A program made the position numbers and the translations under genes. DNA of 64,000 bases from Effrenium voratum. Its lineage: Eukaryota; Sar; Dinophyceae; Suessiales; Symbiodiniaceae. This document shows, piece by piece, positions 38,006-51,167 of the stretch. The notes beneath the pieces were generated by a model. It had not been told where the DNA came from, searched no databases, and was given only the letters and a program-made list of their open reading frames with translations. Location: assembly GCA_963377175.1 (NCBI GenBank), contig CAUJNA010000535.1:400001-464000 (forward strand), given 5' to 3'. Numbering within the stretch: position 1 is the stretch's first letter; each line of letters starts with the position of its first letter.

Positions 38006-38099
38006 TACCTGGAGTCTCCATGACCCTCAAAATATGGATTCATTACCCAAAACAATGGGTCATGGACCCCTTTTTAAAGGGTCATGGAGACTCCAGGTC
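38006..38099. mobile_element. MITE-like element with 10-bp target duplication
   Basis: Perfect 21-bp inverted repeats (38007-38027 and 38078-38098; outer sequence ACCTGGAGTCTCCATGACCC) are separated by 50 bp. The element is flanked by the direct repeat GATAAAGATA at 37996-38005 and 38100-38109. There is no coding capacity. The arrangement is that of a recently inserted non-autonomous transposon or introner-like unit. Confidence 0.85.
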
Positions 38100-38109
38100 G
38101 ATAAAGATA

Positions 38110-39216
38110 CATCATATTTCGGCTGCTTAGGATCTATTGACATGCTTCTACCTTGAAGGGTTCACTGAATATGGACCAGAATCACAAGTCGTATTTGTTC
38201 GGGGCAGAAGCTGCGGTACTTATGGCCTAAATGAGTCGGCCTTGTTTCCCTGAGTAAGCTGTTGCCGGGTGGGGTGGGGGCGGGGGCTGGTACGGTCCAT
38301 GTCGATTTCTGCCTGGCGCTTGTCAATGAATATACAGTCCTAGATGGGTAGAACGGGGTTGTCGGGTGCTTGGAATCCATATTGGATGTTTCCAGAAGCC
38401 TGTTGAATTGCTTCAGATTGAGAATCAGTGAAGCACGCTCGGAAATCCAGTTTTTGGGAATGCGCCCTTTCTCTTTTGACTCGTACAGTCTGAGATCCTT
38501 GGTAATCATTGGGTCACACTCAACGATGCCAGTCGGGTGAGGGCCGTCCAGTCATTCGAACAATTGGGTGGAAGAAAGGGCAGCCACATGTGGTTGCCTA
38601 CCCATGGCTTGCAACCACTGGCCCAGTATTGTCTGGGCTCCATCGGACCGCGGAGCTTCGCACAACTACCCGGCACCCCGGGAAACACAAACAATCATGG
38701 AGCTGCACAGACCTCACCTTGTAAGGCCAAAATCTGCTCCGAAAAGATGCACTTGCACAATTTGGTCGAACATGACTATGCGCTCTTCCAAATGGCAGGG
38801 TGTATACTCCAGTCCTTGCAGGCAAGTGGAGGTATGGGCCATTCCAGACCTTTCCATCAGCTTCTGGTGCACAAGCCCGAATCGGGAATGCGGGCTCGGA
38901 GTCAGGTCATCAAGCAGCAGCCGCCCTTGAAGGACACGAGGGTAGAGAAACACCCCATGAATCAATGCAAGGTTGCCTGAAAGATACCAGGTTGCAGACC
39001 TCATTCACCACCTGATTTAGAGGACCGCATTTTGAAACAAGTGACTTGGGATGTGTCCCTTCGGAAAAAAGTTCTTGAAATCAGGGAACCCTTTTGGTGA
39101 CTGGTTTCGCATTGGTCAATGTGAGAAACACTACCACGACCAGGCTTCCCGGGTTCCAAATGGTGTACACTTCTTGCTTGCCTGCTTGCTTGCTTTCCTG
39201 CCTGCCTGCCTGCCTA

Positions 39217-39247
<31 letters not shown>

Positions 39248-40320
39248 CTTGTTGGAGTGCACGGAGCAACAGGCTCTTCGGCTGCACCCAGCGAGCCAGA
39301 TAACAGGAACATGGGAATCAGATCGGCTTTTGCTGAAGGGCTGCATATGAATCTCCTGTGGTGAGAATGGAGCTCGCCGGGCTCGCCGCGTTGTTTGGAA
39401 TTGGTGGTTGACTGGTGGCTCGCGATCGGATGTGTTTCAACGGGCTATTGCGATTAGCGCATTGATTGTCTGGCTTTTGACTCCCTTCAACCTGCCGAAA
39501 TGGATACCGGGAGGACAGCAGCGCATTGGTTCTGCAAAAGTCGCTGTAGGATTTAGTGCATCAACTTCGGATTAGTCTGGAGGACCATACTTATCCGGGC
39601 TAGGCGATCACTTTCTGGAAGCTCCTCGTATCAATACGGTCCAACATCATTAGCATTTGTAAGCATTGCCTTCGTGAACGAAGTGTGTCTCCCGGTCTGT
39701 CAGAAGTGGGTTTCATGCCCCTCATGAACATCATGTCGACCCTGGATTAATAGACATGGCTGATATATAGGGGGTTCTTCCCCAACAACTGTCAAGGATC
39801 CCCTCTAAAACGGGACACCCTACTCATCAGAAGATGTTCACTTATCTTGGCTTGCAGGATGCCTCCCTCCATGTTGTGTTGCCTATGTCACACTGAACGT
39901 TTCACACTGGAGCAGTGAACCCACACAAACCTTCAAGGGACGATATTTGTTGTGGTACATTCTGTCAACACCTTGGGGCTGACCTTCAGCAACCCAAGTA
40001 TACGACGGGTCCCTTTTTTGGAGCTTGGCCACCAATTCCACGGCCACTGATTTGCAAGGAGCTCCCGATGTACTTAAGCATATTAATATATCACCAGGAA
40101 AATGAACAAAAGGTGCAATACTGGCTAGACTGACAGAATGCTTGTATGGTTCATTCCCTACAAATTGCAAGTGGGAACCAACGGGAATCGACCATCCGGT
40201 CGACCATGCTTTTGCAACTTGACCTGGAAACATCTTGGAAACCTTTGGTTTTCCGCAACCAGCGGGAATCGACATTTTGGACACATTTTAGTTTGGGTCA
40301 TTGCGGAAACCCAAGAACTC
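38110..40320. other. Host non-coding DNA, no gene recognised
   Basis: Unrecognised apart from a CCTG/CTTG microsatellite at 39172-39252. Confidence 0.35.
39172..39252. repeat. (CCTG/CTTG)n microsatellite
   Basis: Tetranucleotide run of CTTG then CCTG units with one TACTG interruption. Confidence 0.95.
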
Positions 40321-40336
40321 CTCCCCCACCCCACGT

Positions 40337-40470
40337 AGCTTGGCAAAGCTGACAGCTAAGCTGCAGGATCGGATGGCGCTGGACCTGGAGCGCGTGCGCC
40401 TGCCGGGACCCCCGCGGATGGTTGCCGAAACGGACAGGGCTCAGGCGATGGTTTGGTTCCGAGGTAGCGA
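40337..40470 (+). CDS. Exon-like fragment, helical
   Basis: GC-rich open frame reading LAKLTAKLQDRMALDLERV then RLPGPPRMVAETDRAQAMVW. It has amphipathic character and codon bias unlike the flanks. Family unknown. Confidence 0.3.
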
Positions 40471-40619
40471 CGTATCCGTCTGGGCATGGACGCAGAAGGA
40501 GAAGAGAAGGAAAGCAGCCCCAGAAGCACGTCCAAGCAAACAGAGTTGAAAGCAAGCACAATTACAACCATTTGGAAGTTTTCAGACAGGTGCGGCCCCT
40601 GACTGATAACCATTTGATT

Positions 40620-43600
40620 TAGGCGCAAACAAGCAAAGGCGTGTTTTTCTTTGCTTCGTATGTTCTCCGAAGTTTGGGTTGGCTGCGCACCTTCAGTCCT
40701 TTCTCGAGAGCGCGGGCACGGCTCAGGTGGGTCATGGAGCACCGCCCAGACCGGGTGTCAAAGAAGGACGGAAGAGATGCCCTTTGAACAGATTTGGAAG
40801 TGTTTTTTGAGGGTACCCTTGTTTGTGGCAAAAGGAAACCAAAGGGAAACCTCAACTCTGTTAGAGCCGCCGTTGGTGGGATGTGTTTCCATCTTGTTTT
40901 TTTGGGGGGAGTCACCTGAAAAAAGGCGCGTCCATTTGTTGCACCCTCCGCCAGCTTGTTTCAATAAGTTGGATCTCCCCCTAAACGTGGTTGGATGCTT
41001 GGTTTGGAACACATCCCAAAAAAGTATATCAGAGGGGCCTCCGAAAAATGTCCGGCATAGCGTTCCTGTTGGTTTGCCAAACTGGCACCGGAAAGATGCC
41101 CCCCCCCATTTTGGAGACAACTCCATTTGAGGTCTGATAGAAGCCCGAGAGGATTTTTATCCGGATAGTCCCAACAAATATCATGCAGTTTTGGCCGCCG
41201 TTGCTATCCCTCGTATTGTTGTGCGTACCTTCTTCCATGGCACCTGGGACGCCCAAGAGGCGTCCCTTCCCCTTCCTCAGAAAGCGTTTGTGCGAAAGAG
41301 AGTGCTGACTTCGATATCGATGCTGACGCTTCAGCAAGGGGCTGGGGTGCGCCGCGTCTGCATCGCTCGGCCCTACTGAAGCTGAGATAGCTTCGCAACT
41401 CCAAGAGGCATTCACAGAGTGCGTCGCAGACGCGGATAGACCGGCATTCGCATGTTCATGGCTCGTGGACGCTTTTTGGCAGATATGACGCAGTTAAGTA
41501 TGGACCAGTATGGACCCTATGGGTGACACCCTAGGTTCCTGATTTTTTGGGTGATATTCCGTAAAAGCAATCAACACAACGTGCAGTGGCACCCTTGTGC
41601 GGGTGGTTGCGCGCAAGTGAATCGAGTTGCACCATGCCTGTCAAGGCGGAAACTGCTGGCCACTAGGCACCCAGTTTTGGACAAGGTTCGTAGGGGGCTT
41701 AATAGAACAGGGCTCCTTAAAAGATACATTTTTGCCCATTTGAAACATGGCTTTTTCCACCAAAACAAATGGACACCACCATTTACAAGGCAGTGTTCAG
41801 GTGTACAATGTAAGGATCCCTGTAGAAGGCGCTGAATACTTACACGGTTCTCTTCGCAGCATGGCTTAGTTTGATTCTAAAGAACACCCTTATCCAATGC
41901 TAGGTCCACTGTTAGTCGTGCATACACAGGGTGCTGTGCACAGCCAATGGGCGGCACGGGTGATGAAAGGGTCCATCTTGGAAGATCCGCTGTTTTGCTC
42001 CTCGAAGTTCGGCTTCGAAGGGGGTGATTTTAGCGGTTGGGGACGGACAAGCCTCGGTGACTCGGAGGGGTTCGGTCAAACCGATGAATTTGCTAGCGAC
42101 CTGTTCAACTTAATCTTCCAGAACACGACTGGGTGCTACGAGGTTCTAGGAGCCCTGTTTGTTTTTGCTGTCATCCAACCCTGTGAGAATTGTTTCAGGG
42201 ACGTATTAGGAGAATGCCCGTCCATGTTTGTGTGATTGCCTGGCTATCACATGGGCCAATCGGCCCTTTCCCAGATTCTCCGGCAACTTCCCCCCGAAGG
42301 CCCGAAGGGAATGGATCAATGTCTACTCCGTTTCTGTCGGGGAAGCCACAAGTTGGGTATGGGTCAAATTGAAGCAGGGGGCCATAGTAGACCTCGGTTC
42401 CATTTCCCAGGACAACCCATTTTGGGCACGGATAATTTACCAGGCATCGGAAAGATGCTCACGAGGCTGGCGGGTTGCCCTGGGCTCCATGAGCGTTCCG
42501 CGTTTGGTCCGAGAAGTTGCAGGACACCCTGCGGTGTGTGGAGCCGCCAGTGCTGAAGCTGACCTGCTGCAGCCGGGGCCCTCAAATCTGAGCCGGGCTC
42601 CGAACCACCAGGCAATAGGTGCTTATGGGCGAGAGTAAAGGAGTGGGCGGGAGGAACACAAAGAAAGAGTTGGGGAGAAATATATTGATTTGGGTCAAGA
42701 AGAGTATTTAGCCAGGGCTCGAAACATGTCCGGGGTCCTGTTGGGCCCAAACAGTGCGACATTGACTTCCTGATCCAGGACGGCACTCGGTGCTTGTTGT
42801 CTGCACACTGAGGTGGCTATGTCCTAAAGGAACCCGAGGCTTCTGGGCAAAGAACCAGCTGGCAGTTTGCCCAGCCTGTCAAGACAAGTTGGACCCTTTT
42901 GGAAATGGGTTTCTGTGGGAAGCACTGTGAGACCGACCCTTGGGCAGCCATTTCTGGCCACTCACAGACACGTTGATGGCCAGGATCCTACTTTGCAGTG
43001 TGAGCCATGAACAAGTCGCTTCAGTTTGCTCGTGAGCTCAAAACGATGAGCATTGAACGAGAGTTCACCCTCAATGGGAACAAAGTGCTATTGTGATGAA
43101 GGTTGCTTTCTTGCGGGTACTGGTGAAGAATCAACATGTTCTTAGATGTGTACAATCTACACTGGCCTGGACATGATTGAACGTGTTGCTCGCTCCCTTT
43201 GATCAACCTCATGTCTCCCGGGTGCAAAGCCTTTTGCCCGACGCTCCAACGCCCAGCAAGCCTCCTCCGCATCGAGCGTGCGGCGCGGGCCATGATGCGC
43301 CCGGCTTAGTCACGGGGGGTCTTCATGGTTGTTGTTCGGAAACATTTTACATGTTTGCTTATTGTGGTTGAGTGGGAAATCCTCACTTAACTGCTAACAT
43401 TTAAATTGTTGCTCCCTTAGAGCTGGATGTAACCATCTCGGCGCATGAAACGATGCATCTGCAATGCTGCAAGCCATCTCACTCGCAACGCGATCCTTGA
43501 AATCCACTTGAGGGCCATGGGAAGGTTGTGACCTCAATCTTGAACCGCCCCGAATGATGGTCACTATTCGTCACAACTTCAGTCACTCCCCTTGCTATGG

Positions 43601-44330
43601 CTCTGAACCAGTACAGGATCAAAGGCGGATTGCATGGCAGAAAAATGAAACCAGGGCCCTTTGTACAAGAACACGATCGCAATCGGTGAACTAACCATAG
43701 ACTAGGGATATAGGCTACAGGTCCTTTGAGTTGCTAATTCAGGTTGTGAATTATAGTACTCAGTGCAAATAGTTGTTACACTTTCCTCATGAGACACGAC
43801 AAGAGGACGAATTGTTAGTGTATTTTACTTCTCCACTGGTTTGCACCCAGAACGGAATGGGCAAGGATCAGGACCGAACTTCCAACAGGAATGTGGGCGA
43901 TCAGCTATGATACAGACAAAAAACAACAAGGCTTACGCGCAGACTTGTCTATTTTGTTAGTCGGGCGATTCAGCTAAGCTGAAGCAAGTCGTGATGTGGA
44001 TACAGCACACTTGATGCACTGTGCAATGCAAAGATTCTTGAATGGTCGCACATTCCTTGTACGGATGGGGAGAACACAAAAAAAAACAACGTTTAAAAGG
44101 ATTCTCGGGCTTCAGCGCATGTGAACGCTTTGTTTATACTACATCATATGCACATTGATCATGTGTCGGCCAAAGTTTGCTGCTTGCTTTGTGGCAAATC
44201 TACGTACAGCATGTTTGATTGTTGGCTAACGCTCAGCAGCTGCAGACGGCGGTGAATCTGCGAGCTGGGAAACTTCGGGAACCTGTTTGATGCGAGAAAC
44301 GGAGTCCTGCCTTCGCGATATGATTTCGGA
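40620..44330. other. Host non-coding DNA, no gene recognised
   Basis: Short open frames on both strands, none with a recognisable signature. A CTTCAG/GATGCTGAC-rich exon-like piece near 41280-41380 is too short to call. Confidence 0.35.
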
Positions 44331-44337
44331 ATGACGC

Positions 44338-44405
<68 letters not shown>

Positions 44406-44429
44406 TAGTAGTAGTAGTAGTAGTAGTAG
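44338..44429. repeat. (AGT)n microsatellite
   Basis: About 30 trinucleotide units with one GGT interruption. The Tyr and Thr repeat frames across it are artefacts. Confidence 0.95.
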
Positions 44430-45317
44430 GTCGGGTACCTCCCACCCAACCTGGAACCGAATTGGCGCTCCTGGAAGACCATTATTTCCTACAACAGGGG
44501 TTAGCTTCTGAGCCTCTTTTCAGGAAAATCAAGAGACTCCCTAGTGTAGAAAACCACTTTGAGGGGTCCCAGCATTCTCCCAAAAAGGTTGCCAACAGGC
44601 AAACCCCGATCACAATGGCACCACGCATTTCGTCATGAACCCTGAAGTTACCCTCTCATCAACTCACATGGAACCCACCTGAAGGTCCCTTGGTTGCAAT
44701 GTGCTCTAATTGGAGGACATTTAGGACTCCAGAACAGGCGGGCATCAGAAACATGATCATGAATTGTGACGGTCGTTTGCTTTCAGGAATGGAAGTTTCC
44801 AAGGTTGTCAACTACAGAAGCAACCGAACCCGGAGCCCGCACAAAAGAGGCCAGTATTGGGGATACTGGTGCTTGAAGCGTGCGTCAAGCATGTCTTCAA
44901 TTGTTTGTCAGGATCCGGGGTTGATGATGTGTGTTTGCCGATTTCTCATACTGACGACAGCATGCTTGCATTTCGGACAATGACATGGGGCTGGTCCAAC
45001 AGTGTTAAAATGCACCCAATAAAGCCCCTGAAAATTTGCATTCAGATTTCAGCGCAGACACCAATTTCACATGCCAAAAGATGCTTGTCTGGTGAGAAGC
45101 ATAGCTGCGAGTTACAATTTGCCAACCAGACCAATCAGCCAACCAACCAACCACTTCAACTCAGGGGTCAATAAGAGGACGATCCACAAGCGGGTTTCAC
45201 ATTTGAGCCAACTGGTGCTCAAGTGCTCAGGTATGTTTTGGGGCACCCCATTTGTGACCCAACCCCCACCTTTGTTGGTGGGACTCCCTTTATTTGGTTG
45301 CACGTTCAAAATCATGG

Positions 45318-45412
45318 TCTAGCCCTTTTGCCCTTTTTGGGGGAGGGTTCCCCTACTAAAATAGACTACAGAAAAAAGGGTACCCTTATTCGAAGCTCTC
45401 TACTGGAGGACC
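45318..45412 (+). repeat. Dispersed repeat family A, copy 2
   Basis: Shares GGGGGAGGGTTCCCCTA, AGGGTACCCTTATTC and CTCTCTACTGGAGGA with 4881-4966, about 90% alike by eye. Confidence 0.8.
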
Positions 45413-45429
45413 TAGTGGTTCACATGGTT

Positions 45430-45600
45430 TCAAGCAGCAGCCTCAAGTCTTTTCGCACTCACCGGCTTCTGGGACCTCAGATTCACCGGCTCCGAATGGC
45501 CAACTCGAGGTGCGACCATTTGCAGTGCTTCGACTTGCACTCCTACATCCACACCATGCGCAACATCCCGCCGAAGCACGCCTGGCCTGGAGCCAAGCCA
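45430..45600 (+). CDS. Host exon with SP-RING (PIAS/SIZ SUMO ligase) signature
   Basis: The open frame includes RCDHLQCFDLHSYIHTM followed by PPKHAW. This matches the MIZ/SP-RING core C-x-H-L-q-C-F-D-L with the downstream W that precedes CPxC in PIAS/Siz proteins. The upstream residues (IHRLRMANS) occupy the place of the usual RIxxPxRS. PIAS/Siz proteins are SUMO E3 ligases. The following CPxC is not in this exon and would lie in the next one, or the copy is degenerate. Exon ends are not fixed. Confidence 0.55.
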
Positions 45601-45649
45601 AAAAGACTTGGCCATGATGAGTGTCATAAACCACCTCAGTATTGGTTGC

Positions 45650-45748
45650 TGTACCTGGACCCTCAAGATTATCTTACACATGGCTTATTGCGCCAACAGC
45701 TATGGGGTGAAATCCCTTTTTTATGGGTAGTTTGAGGGTCCAGTTACA
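45650..45748. mobile_element. Second MITE-like element
   Basis: 17-nt inverted repeats (TGTACCTGGACCCTCAA and its complement with one mismatch) lie about 65 bp apart. The ends resemble those at 38006-38099 (ACCTGGA...CCCTCAA). No clear target duplication was seen. It lies immediately 3' of the SP-RING exon. Confidence 0.6.
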
Positions 45749-45759
45749 TGTATCCCCAC

Positions 45760-48340
45760 CTGAGTTTGATGTCCACTAAAGGGTCCCCAATCAACATTTT
45801 GCGCCCGTGTGTCGACAGGGGGCGAAATGTGTGCATTCCGTAGGCAGGGGGAACGAGGTGCACGGATGGACCTATGAAGCACATAGCTTCAACGAGCTCA
45901 CAGTGCAGCCTTTGCCTTACAGGATCTTATTTCCGGTACGTGTGCATCAGTGATTCAGGCCGACCCCTTGCCATTACCATGTGCCAAGTCCCAGCGAAGC
46001 AACTCCCCACCCGAAGGGCCCAAGACGTGTCGAGTATTGGACTGAGCCGCATCCTTGACAAGTGATAAGCTGTCTTGGAGCCCGAACACTTCAAGAGAGA
46101 TTGCCACTGGTGGCTGGGGCTTGGACCTGGAATTCAAGATGACATTTGGATACCTTGGTAGACTCTTGCAAAGAGGGCGTTCAGGAGATGGGACAAGAAC
46201 ATGTGTACATGACCTGGTTCGTGACCGGAGCGGCTGAGGTGTTGTCCGATTTGCGACAAGCCCGCTGTGGCCCTGGACCGGTTCGAGAATCCACAGAATT
46301 GCGGATGAGAGTTGGAGCCTTGCACCCAAAGATCCAGCAAAAGACTCAATTATGCTCCACACTTGGATGCTATGTTGGCCCAGATATCACACGTGGCTGT
46401 GATTGTTACTGGTTTTCTCACCATTCAGGGCGATTGGTGGATGCTTGATTGTCCATTCATGGGTCCATGAAGTTCCAATTCATATTTATCTCCAAGTGGG
46501 TTGCCCAAATTGTGGCTGCTGGGCCCACCGAAAAACGTGACTGTGACAAGTTTTCACGCTTTACCTACGGTCGATTTGGGCCCAAAAGGGTCAAGCACGC
46601 GCAGACACTGAGCTCACCAACGGGAGGATTGCCCTTTGTATGGCCGTTCTTTCGGGTTTGGTCTTTTCGGGTTCGAGCCGGAGTAGCAACTCGTGTCGCT
46701 CCCACACGGACGAGGCACCCCTGCCCGAAGTCCCCCGGCAAGCCTCAGGCCACCTTTTCCTGCCCCAAAATCGGGCTTGCATACTGGCTGTTTGCATGTC
46801 AATGTGTATATGGCTGTGGGTCAAACATAGGTACCCAAAATGGAACCCTGGGAAGTGGCAACATGGACCAAAACCTGCGGTCCCCAGGTGGTTTAATTTT
46901 GACCCACACCCATATACGTGTAATTATATATTTTTATGGGTCCACCACACAAACCAGCATTTCTGGGGTCCCACTATTTCGGCCACTTGGATACAGCTTG
47001 ACTCAGACACAAGTTAATTCTATTGGTTATTGGTTTTGTGATCCGCCTACTAAATCAAGCAGAGCAAGCCTGGTATGCCTTTGTGCAGGCACCTTTGCAC
47101 CAGCTTAGACTGGACGCCTTTGCACAGCCAGCGGGCTCAGTGGCAACTGGTTTGTGAGGTGACCAGATGCAGAGGGGCGGAGGCTTTGCGGACAATTGTT
47201 TGTGTTAGGCCTGGCCAGCTCGCTCGTGTAATCCCCTTGGTGGTTTGGGTGTTGCAGTCTCGATTTGATTGCAGGGAGACCATTTAAAACAGACAAAGCA
47301 GTTCTCGTGTGTTGTCGTGTTCTCGTGTTTGTGTGTGCGTTTTTGTTTGTGGCAGTGTGTGGTGTAAGGGATCTCTCGAGGTTTGGTGCTCTCCGTCCAG
47401 GATGGGAGACCTTCGGAAAAGAGACGCAAACGCTGACTTCAATTATGTTCAGGTCAGTGAATCGTTTGTACCAAGCGTTCAGCGTACAGAAGTCAGAGCG
47501 AATGAGCCATAGCTATTATGCCTACACCATGCATATTCTACTTTGTGTTGCGGTTGGTTGCCACAAGGTCAGCAGATCCGGTTCTAGCGATGAGGAGGTT
47601 GGCCGTCGTTCCCCTTTAACGGAGTGAGTCCTTTTGCATGGCCTTCAGCGGGGAACATTTCTTCACAGGCATAGTCGGGACTCGATGTATCCTTGTGTTG
47701 GTGCGTCTGTTGCGATCAACAGACCTTCCATCGTGGCAGAGGGAACCTCGGAGTAATGTAGCCATTGCGTCCCGCTATGGGGTACCCAGAAACTTTGACT
47801 CAAGCAGAACAGAGCAAACTCCTGTTCTAGTAGAGGCAAGGGGAACTCCTTGGTTATCTCCAACCACTAGCACCATACAAAGCAACGCCTGTTGAACTAC
47901 TAGGGTGGATTTGCTGGATCCACCGGGCAATCTAGTTGTAAGAAAGCCGCCTCAGTTGGCCCTTGTGTAAAGGACGCTTCTTCGAAGCCCTGCTTTGGGT
48001 TAGGTTCAATCATCCAGCCTCAGGGCACGGTCCATCAAACAGATGATCCACAGATTGATTCGGCTTGCCAATTCTGATCGAGTTTCTGTTTGGCAGGATG
48101 ATGTAACAATGTAAACAGGGGCCGGGTAAGCATTGCCAGCCTGATCTGACTTCCTTAGCATTTTGCCGTGTTTGTTTGCCTTCACTCCCAAGTTCAAGCA
48201 GCAACAAGATGACTTGTTGCAGCTTGGGTCTGGCCCAGTGGTTATGACTATGGCTATTGCTAGGAAAACTGGGGCTGGCGGACTTATAACCATAGTTAAC
48301 AGTTGTAACTCACTTGCCAAGCAACTGGACATCCAAGCAA
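45760..48340. other. Host non-coding DNA with one family B-like element
   Basis: 46810-46918 is bounded by GTGGGTCAAA and TTTTGACCCAC inverted ends. The rest is unrecognised. Confidence 0.4.
46810..46918. repeat. Family B-like inverted-repeat element
   Basis: Begins CTGTGGGTCAAAC and ends TTTTGACCCACAC. The termini match family B (TCAAAACC / TTTTGACCCA), while the interior is diverged (GGTACCC, GGTCCCC). Confidence 0.55.
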
Positions 48341-48348
48341 GCCCTCAG

Positions 48349-48447
48349 GTCGGTGATAGACAGCACGGCCTCCAACGTCACAGAGGTGCTGGTGGCAGAC
48401 AACGGCAAGTTCGAGGCGCGCTTGCGTTTGGACGTGGGGGTTCCCCC
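48349..48447 (+). CDS. Exon-like fragment
   Basis: GC-rich frame reading SVIDSTASNVTEVLVADNGK then FEARLRLDVGVP. It has clear protein-like composition with alternating beta pattern. It is preceded by CCCTCAG, a possible acceptor. Family unknown. Confidence 0.4.
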
Positions 48448-48606
48448 TTAAAATCAGTACGCAGCTCTGCAGGGTGCCCTCTTTTTTTCCATGACCATAC
48501 TGATGGACAAAATCCAGATGGATGAAACCCAATGGGATAAGCTCGGATAGAAAAAAAACTCCACTTGGAAACTGGTGCAAACAAACTCGCACAAACCACC
48601 TGGCAA

Positions 48607-48750
48607 CTGGTGCAAACAAAAAATCGTCCGCCTCTTGCGGCGCTTGCGAGCCGAGGTCTCTGCCACGGAGGATACGGGAATGGACTCCTCCGACGAGGAG
48701 GCGGGCCGAGGGCGCCGGTTTTTGTTGTGGCCGGTCCAGGGGTCGCTATG
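48607..48750 (+). CDS. Exon-like fragment, charged
   Basis: Frame reading KIVRLLRRLRAEVSATEDTG then MDSSDEEAGRGRR, a basic helix followed by an acidic stretch, GC-rich codons. Family unknown. Confidence 0.35.
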
Positions 48751-50129
48751 ATTTCTGTGCAGATGAACATGTGACCCAACCAAAATAATCATGTTTAGAG
48801 AGGAACCGATTGATTTCGTGCCTTTTTTGGGTTCTATGCTAGTTGCAGGGGAGAAGTTCCCTGAAGGGCGGTTTGAAGCTTCATTTGTTGCACTGTTCGA
48901 AGTGAGCTTTCTTATGATGGGGTGATGTTTCACCGTTGAAGCCACCTTGTAATGAAAGGCTTTGGATAGATCCGGCGGACCATACCGATCCGACGAATGA
49001 ATCGGTTCCCCACTGAAAGGATCTTGCCTCCAAGGTTAGCGGCGCAACACACCACGGCAGCCCTAGCATCAACACAACCGACTACCTCCTGCAACTTAAC
49101 ATGGAAACCCAGAAGAATTTGTGTTCCACAAGGACCTTCCTCCAAACATCATGTGATTTTCGCGCGAATCTCGGGTTTCATCAAACAGCGGCGCTACGTG
49201 TCCAGCCTCCACAGCTGCAGGTTCTGCGCGAACCACACCTGCTGCGGGTATCCTTACTTGAGAAATGTTTGGGTTCCGCGTCGCTTTTGTCTGTGTCGTG
49301 GATTATAATTCACACAGATGAATATGCTTTTCGCAGCCTATGGACTCAACGCCAGCCGTGTAGTAACTGTAGCACCAGTCTTCCAAAACGGGTCTGTGCA
49401 TGAAGCCATGCTTATTAGTAGCAAGGTGATACCTTTCCACCCCGGAGATCCTGCTTTCCCCGAGGTATGCAACCCAAGCTGGTGCATCTCTGGCTGGGCG
49501 TGGCGTCTCTTTGCAGGGAGAAGCCCTTTTGGCTGCATTTTGTGTCTTCATACTTTGGGCCAGGCCTTTCTGCTACAAATGTTTACGCACTAGGAGTGTC
49601 TTTTTGATTGCACCCCTTGTTTAGTTATTTTCAAAGGAGTACTTTATGTTTTGGAGAGGAAACCAAATAGATGCCAAATGGGACCACTGTTTGTTTTCCT
49701 GTCCCCCACCTCCCCGGTTTGTTTTGCTTATTGTATTAAAACCTATGTTTGCAGGCCAGGGAGGGGCAAATGGGTCTGCCTCAACATCAGCGAACCTACG
49801 AAAAGCCGGGCTTCCCTTGATTTTCAAAGCCAAAACGGGTGCCTTGAAAACACACCGAACAATTCAAAATACACATACCCAAAAGCGGTCATCCCTGAAT
49901 TGCAAACACGCCCAAACCGGGTAATGTTCACCCCATATGAATCAACCCCAGTTTGTTGATATGGACATGTTCCCCTCCAAAAGTACTCAGATTCCAACCC
50001 AACCCAGGCACCCTGAACAAAAATCTGACAGACCCAAACATCGCCCAAAAAACCAAGGACGAGCGTCTTCCCTGGGTTTCCCTTGAAAACACTCCCAAAC
50101 TTAGGCACCCACCAACCAGGCAGCGCCAC

Positions 50130-50281
50130 CACGTCAGGCGCTGAAGGCGGAGCAGGCGGCCATGGCTGCGGCCACCGCCGCCCCCGCGCCGAGGGCCGCC
50201 GCGGCGCCGCACCTCTCGCAGGCGCGTCCCGCGTCCAGCGGCCCAGCGGCGCGGGAGGGTGCGCCAACCCGAACAGGGGAG
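50130..50281 (+). CDS. Exon-like fragment, Ala/Pro-rich
   Basis: Very GC-rich frame with ALKAEQAAMAAATAAPAPRA and a further Ala/Arg-rich part. It runs straight into a family B repeat at 50284, which could be intronic. Confidence 0.35.
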
Positions 50282-50283
50282 GG

Positions 50284-50418
50284 TGATTTGGCTGTGGTGG
50301 TCAAAACCGTTTTGGGATCCCATTTTGGTTGGTAGGTGAATTCACCCATTTTAGAACCTATTTTAGTGGGGATTGGGATGTTCGCTGGGGGTACGGGATT
50401 TTGACCCATGGGCATTTA
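50284..50418 (+). repeat. Dispersed repeat family B, copy 2
   Basis: Nearly identical to 7014-7144 including GGGATCCCATTTTGGTTGGT and the terminal GGGATTTTGACCCATGGG. Confidence 0.85.
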
Positions 50419-51065
50419 CCAGAGCCCGTGGACTTTTTCCCAGGGCGCCAAACATGGAATGTGCCTGATTAATTGTCCGCATTCTGTTTTTCGGGTTGGT
50501 TTCAGGGACACCGGAAGAACAACCACATGTTTGGGGGCCTCCAAATTTTGAGACACTGTCAAATACAAGAAGGAGGTTGCAACATAAAACCCAAGTGGAG
50601 CTTGAAGGAACTTGGGGGGGGGAGGTGCTTGGATGCTCAGCCAAATGGGTTATCATCACCACGGTTGCAAGTGAAATAGCTGGAGATGAACACGGGGGAT
50701 TGTCACCAAGCAATTTTGAGGGCATTCCTGTTTAGATTCAACACCAGATGGGGAGGAAAGGTTGGGGGGACGCATGGTTGCAAACAAGTGGGTTGGGGGT
50801 TGCGGTGGGAGGACATGGTGAAGAGGTCGGTTCTGATGAAAGGTATGTTTGGGTACCCAACAACACACCCATTTCATGCATATCCGGGCCCATGTGAGTA
50901 GCCGTGTTGGTGGTTTGAAACATCTGGTTGGGCAATTTACGGTGAGTTTCCCTGTAGGAATGATATGTACATGTGCAGTATGGCGCAGGGGGGTCTTCCT
51001 TTTTTGTTTAAGAGATCCAAAAGGATTTAGGGGTCCCCTAAACAAGACACTCACATAGAACATAC

Positions 51066-51092
51066 ATATATATATATATATAAATAATATTA
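51066..51092. repeat. (TA)n tract
   Basis: Short AT-only alternating tract in otherwise mixed host sequence. Confidence 0.8.
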
Positions 51093-51167
51093 TATCTTGT
51101 AGTATATAGGGACCCCTATTTCTTTAGGGTGCGGGAAGTCCCTTCCGGTTGCAATCCGCTTCTCGCC

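Noticed and set aside
44233..44482. Poly-Tyr and poly-Thr minus-strand frames
   Set aside because: Translation of the AGT microsatellite.
47401..47414. GGATGGGAGACC, identical to the 5S rRNA internal control box C
   Set aside because: The flanking sequence does not match 5S rRNA; likely chance or a tiny relic.
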